This document shows, piece after piece, positions 12,489 to 14,448 of a DNA stretch of 14,448 bases. This DNA is from Halobacteriales archaeon QS_9_68_42. Its GTDB lineage: Archaea; Halobacteriota; Halobacteria; Halobacteriales; Haloarculaceae. The notes beneath the pieces are model-generated. The model made no database searches. It was not told the DNA's origin and saw only the letters and a program-made list of their open reading frames with translations. Position numbers and translations under genes: made by a program. The stretch's first letter is position 1. Each line of letters starts with the position of its first letter. The stretch spans positions 1 to 14,448 of the forward strand of contig PXSE01000049.1 in NCBI GenBank assembly GCA_003022905.1, given 5' to 3'.

Positions 12489-14177
12489 ATGATACACGCA
12501 GAGGGTCCGCTTCTGTCCGTCGATGTTGACTCACAGGAGACCACCGAGGCGGAGGTAGACGACGTGCTCGCGTCGTACGTCGGCGGTCGCGGCGTCGGGA
12601 CGAAGCTCGCCTACGACCGGATTCCCTTGGACGCCGACCCGTTCGGCCCCGACAACAGCCTCGTGTTTGCCGTTGGACCGCTCCAGACGTCGATGATGTC
12701 CTACACCGGCCGGATATCCTGTACCGGACTGTCGCCGCTGACCGACGGCCTGCTATCGTCGAACGCCGGCGGCTTCATTTCCCGTCCCTTCTACGACACC
12801 GGCTACGCGGCGGTCGAGGTAACCGGCGAGAGCGACGAGCTCGTCGGCCTTGTCGTCACCGACGAGGGCGTCTCCTTCGAGCCCGTCCCCGAACTCGAGG
12901 GGGCTACCATCTCCAAGACCAACGAGTACGTCGAGCACGAGCACGGCCTCGACGAGAGCCACACCGCCGTCGTCGGCCCCGCCGGCGAGAACGGCGTCCG
13001 GTTTGCGGCCATCATCACCTCCGGCTCCCGGGCGTTCGGCCGCGGCGGCCTCGGGGCCGTCCTCGGCGCCAAGAATGTCAAGTACCTCGCCTTCGACGGC
13101 GACTCCCGGCCCGACGTCAAGGGGCTGGACGACGAACTCGTCCGGGAGATCCACACGGAGGCCTCCGAGTCCGGCAGTCCGATGAAGGACGCCGGCACCG
13201 TCTCGGTGTCGGACTACGCCAACGCCGTCGGCGCGCTGCCGACACGGTACTTCGAGGAGCTCAGCTACGACGAGCTCGACGAAATCGGCTCGGCGGCCGT
13301 CATCGAGCACAAGTACAAGAAGGGCACCTGCTCGTCGTGTGCCTTCGCCTGCAAGCTGCCGACCCGCGACGAGGAGTCGGGCATCGAGACGGAGGGGCCG
13401 GAGTACGAAACGATGATGTCGTTCGGCTCCAACGCCGCCGTCGACGACTTCGTCGCCATCATGAAGTCCAACGAACTGTGCGACGAGTACGGACTGGACA
13501 CCATCTCCTGCGGCGACGCCGTCGCCGCCTACCTCGCCGCCGAGGACGAGTTCGGCAACGCCGAGTTGGTACACGAACTCATCGAGAAGATCGCCCACCG
13601 CGAGGGTGTCGGCGACACGCTCGCGGAGGGCATCGACCGGTTCCACGACGAGCTGGGCGTCGAGAACTGGTCGATGAAGGGCATGGAGTTCGCCGCCCAC
13701 GACGGCCGGACCCTCAACGGCCAGGGGCTGGCCTTCGCCACCTCGAACCGCGGCGCCGACCACATGTACGCCGAGATGTACCAGTTGGAGTACCCGCTGG
13801 TCGCGCCCGAGCAGGCGCTCGATTCCGACGGTGTCGAGGGCAAGTCCGAGCGACTTATTGAGATGGAGAACAAGAACGCCATCCACGACTCGGGAGTGCT
13901 CTGTAAGTTCGCCTTCTCGAACATGAGCCACGACCGGTACGCCCGGCTGTTCGACGCAGACTGGGAGACGCTCATGGATGTCGGCGGCCGCATCATCGAA
14001 CTTGAGCGGCACTTCAACAACAGGCGCGGCTTCGACCGCTCGGACGACGACGCACTGCCGTACGAACTCGAGGGACTCGACGCAGAGCTGTCGAGCTACT
14101 ACGACCACCGCGGCTGGAACGACGACGGGACCGTCCCGGACGCGAACGTCGAGGGCGCCGCCTCCGCCGACGACTAG
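12489..14177 (+). CDS. Aldehyde ferredoxin oxidoreductase family tungstoenzyme
   Basis: This cytoplasmic enzyme would oxidise aldehydes to carboxylic acids with ferredoxin as acceptor, using a tungstopterin cofactor and one 4Fe-4S cluster. It has 562 residues, a little shorter than the roughly 605 of Pyrococcus AOR. Cluster ligands are CSSCAFAC (Cys281, Cys284, Cys288) and Cys472 (GVLCKF), the same spacing as the known AOR set. Other family landmarks are GGRGVGTKL (32-40, pterin region), the N-terminal SGSRAFGRGGLGAVLGAKNVKY (178-199), EGPEYET (302-308) and the RGADH motif (421-425). The ATG at 12489 is favoured by TATA spacing; starts at 12390 or 12459 give extra non-conserved residues. No ferredoxin, maturation or dedicated regulator gene lies beside it, so the physiological aldehyde is unknown. 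It is separately promoted from the antiporter. Confidence 0.93.
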   Translation: MIHAEGPLLSVDVDSQETTEAEVDDVLASYVGGRGVGTKLAYDRIPLDADPFGPDNSLVFAVGPLQTSMMSYTGRISCTGLSPLTDGLLSSNAGGFISRPFYDTGYAAVEVTGESDELVGLVVTDEGVSFEPVPELEGATISKTNEYVEHEHGLDESHTAVVGPAGENGVRFAAIITSGSRAFGRGGLGAVLGAKNVKYLAFDGDSRPDVKGLDDELVREIHTEASESGSPMKDAGTVSVSDYANAVGALPTRYFEELSYDELDEIGSAAVIEHKYKKGTCSSCAFACKLPTRDEESGIETEGPEYETMMSFGSNAAVDDFVAIMKSNELCDEYGLDTISCGDAVAAYLAAEDEFGNAELVHELIEKIAHREGVGDTLAEGIDRFHDELGVENWSMKGMEFAAHDGRTLNGQGLAFATSNRGADHMYAEMYQLEYPLVAPEQALDSDGVEGKSERLIEMENKNAIHDSGVLCKFAFSNMSHDRYARLFDADWETLMDVGGRIIELERHFNNRRGFDRSDDDALPYELEGLDAELSSYYDHRGWNDDGTVPDANVEGAASADD

Positions 14178-14299
14178 CCGGCGACCGACTTTTTATATAC
14201 CAGAGAGCGATCAAGACGCCCGTGCGCTGACCTCGACCGACCGGCGTCTCGCAGGAGCGCGGTGCACCGCCGGTCGTCCCCGCCGGCACCGCCTGTTCG
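14178..14299. other. Convergent intergenic region with TATA-like tract and strong inverted repeats
   Basis: Thirteen bases after the AOR stop comes TTTTTATATA (14190-14199), which can serve as a U-rich terminator for AOR and also matches a strong archaeal TATA box reading right. An inverted repeat CGACCGGCG (14238-14246) with CGCCGGTCG (14268-14276) gives a 9-bp stem, and a perfect 12-base palindrome GCGGTGCACCGC lies at 14259-14270. No open frame is credible here. A short noncoding transcript starting near 14223 or a terminator of the convergent gene are the two readings. Confidence 0.55.
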
Positions 14300-14448
14300 C
14301 TACTCCGTCGCGTCGTCCTCGCGCCAGGCGCCGCCGCCCTCGCCGCCGTCGGTCTTGTACGTGCCGTTGGCCGTCGCCACCGCCGTCCCGTCCCCGTCGG
14401 TGACCTCGACCTCGACGGTCGCAACGCCGTCGCCGTTCCGGACCAGCG
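14300..14448 (-). CDS. PaaI-like hotdog thioesterase, C-terminal fragment
   Basis: The last 48 residues of a leftward gene run off the right edge. They read LVRNGDGVATVEVEVTDGDGTAVATANGTYKT followed by an acidic tail GGEGGGAWREDDATE and a TAG at 14302-14300. The VxVEVTDxDGxxVAxAxGTYK pattern matches the final strands of acyl-CoA thioesterases of the PaaI hotdog family. The active-site helix and the N-terminus are outside the window, so this is family-level only. The protein would hydrolyse acyl-CoA thioesters in the cytoplasm. It converges on the AOR gene with a 122-base gap. The glycine/acid-rich C-terminal tail is longer than in typical family members and is probably a halophilic disordered extension. 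Confidence 0.65.
   Translation of the reverse strand, partial: LVRNGDGVATVEVEVTDGDGTAVATANGTYKTDGGEGGGAWREDDATE

Noticed and set aside
12753..14108. Minus-strand open frame (451 codons) opposite the AOR gene
   Set aside because: Valine/glycine-rich shadow of a clear AOR coding sequence; no family features.

Overview
The window is haloarchaeal chromosome. The DNA is GC-rich, the proteins are very acidic, many genes start GTG or ATG a few bases from an inferred transcription start, and family content is typical of the class: a 49-residue ribosomal protein L40e, a DUF99 gene, a Tsr3 homologue, and a Tat-exported lipoprotein with a Gly/Asn-rich linker. CTAG is also scarce; I found only four by eye. 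I cannot name the genus from sequence alone. No rRNA, tRNA, CRISPR array, transposase or phage gene was seen, so this is mostly ordinary core chromosome.

Layout. (1) 1-1623, minus strand: the start of a phosphate/phosphonate ABC importer operon, phnD then phnC, with phnC leaving the left edge. (2) 1927-3272, minus strand: a compact three-gene unit, read as a 57-residue acidic DUF5786-like protein, DUF99 protein (4-bp GTGA overlap), then a family 4 Fe-S uracil-DNA glycosylase. (3) 3307-3986: about 680 bases without a credible gene. It holds the most unusual feature, a cluster of at least nine short-loop hairpins (about 3403-3710), part of which looks like two diverged copies of a three-hairpin module whose linkers are kept and whose arms differ. 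(4) 3987-7161: a small metallo-beta-lactamase-fold hydrolase, ribosomal protein L40e (minus), an enolase-superfamily protein (plus, divergent from L40e), Tsr3 (minus), a SnoaL/NTF2-like protein (plus) and a membrane-anchored zinc ribbon (plus). (5) 7171-9537: serS (minus), divergent from a haloarchaeal protein with a C-terminal winged helix. (6) 9568-14177, plus strand: a second, larger metallo-beta-lactamase-fold hydrolase, a cation/proton antiporter with RCK (TrkA-N/TrkA-C) domains, and an aldehyde ferredoxin oxidoreductase-family tungstoenzyme. (7) 14300-14448, minus: the C-terminal end of a PaaI-like hotdog thioesterase.

Regulation. In nine places a TATA-like hexamer (mostly TTTATC/TTTATG/TTTTAT) is centred about 25-32 bases before a start codon, most often 26-28. 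That is the geometry of leaderless or near-leaderless haloarchaeal transcripts, and it was used to choose starts for phnD, the enolase-like gene, tsr3, the antiporter and the AOR gene. Most genes therefore appear to be transcribed alone; the exceptions are phnD-phnC and the DUF5786-DUF99-UDG unit.

Functionally the genes cover phosphorus-compound import, DNA repair, translation (L40e, SerS, Tsr3 rRNA modification), ion homeostasis and aldehyde oxidation. They do not form a single pathway, and I see no convincing new multi-gene defence or metabolic system. The hairpin cluster is the best candidate for something undescribed.
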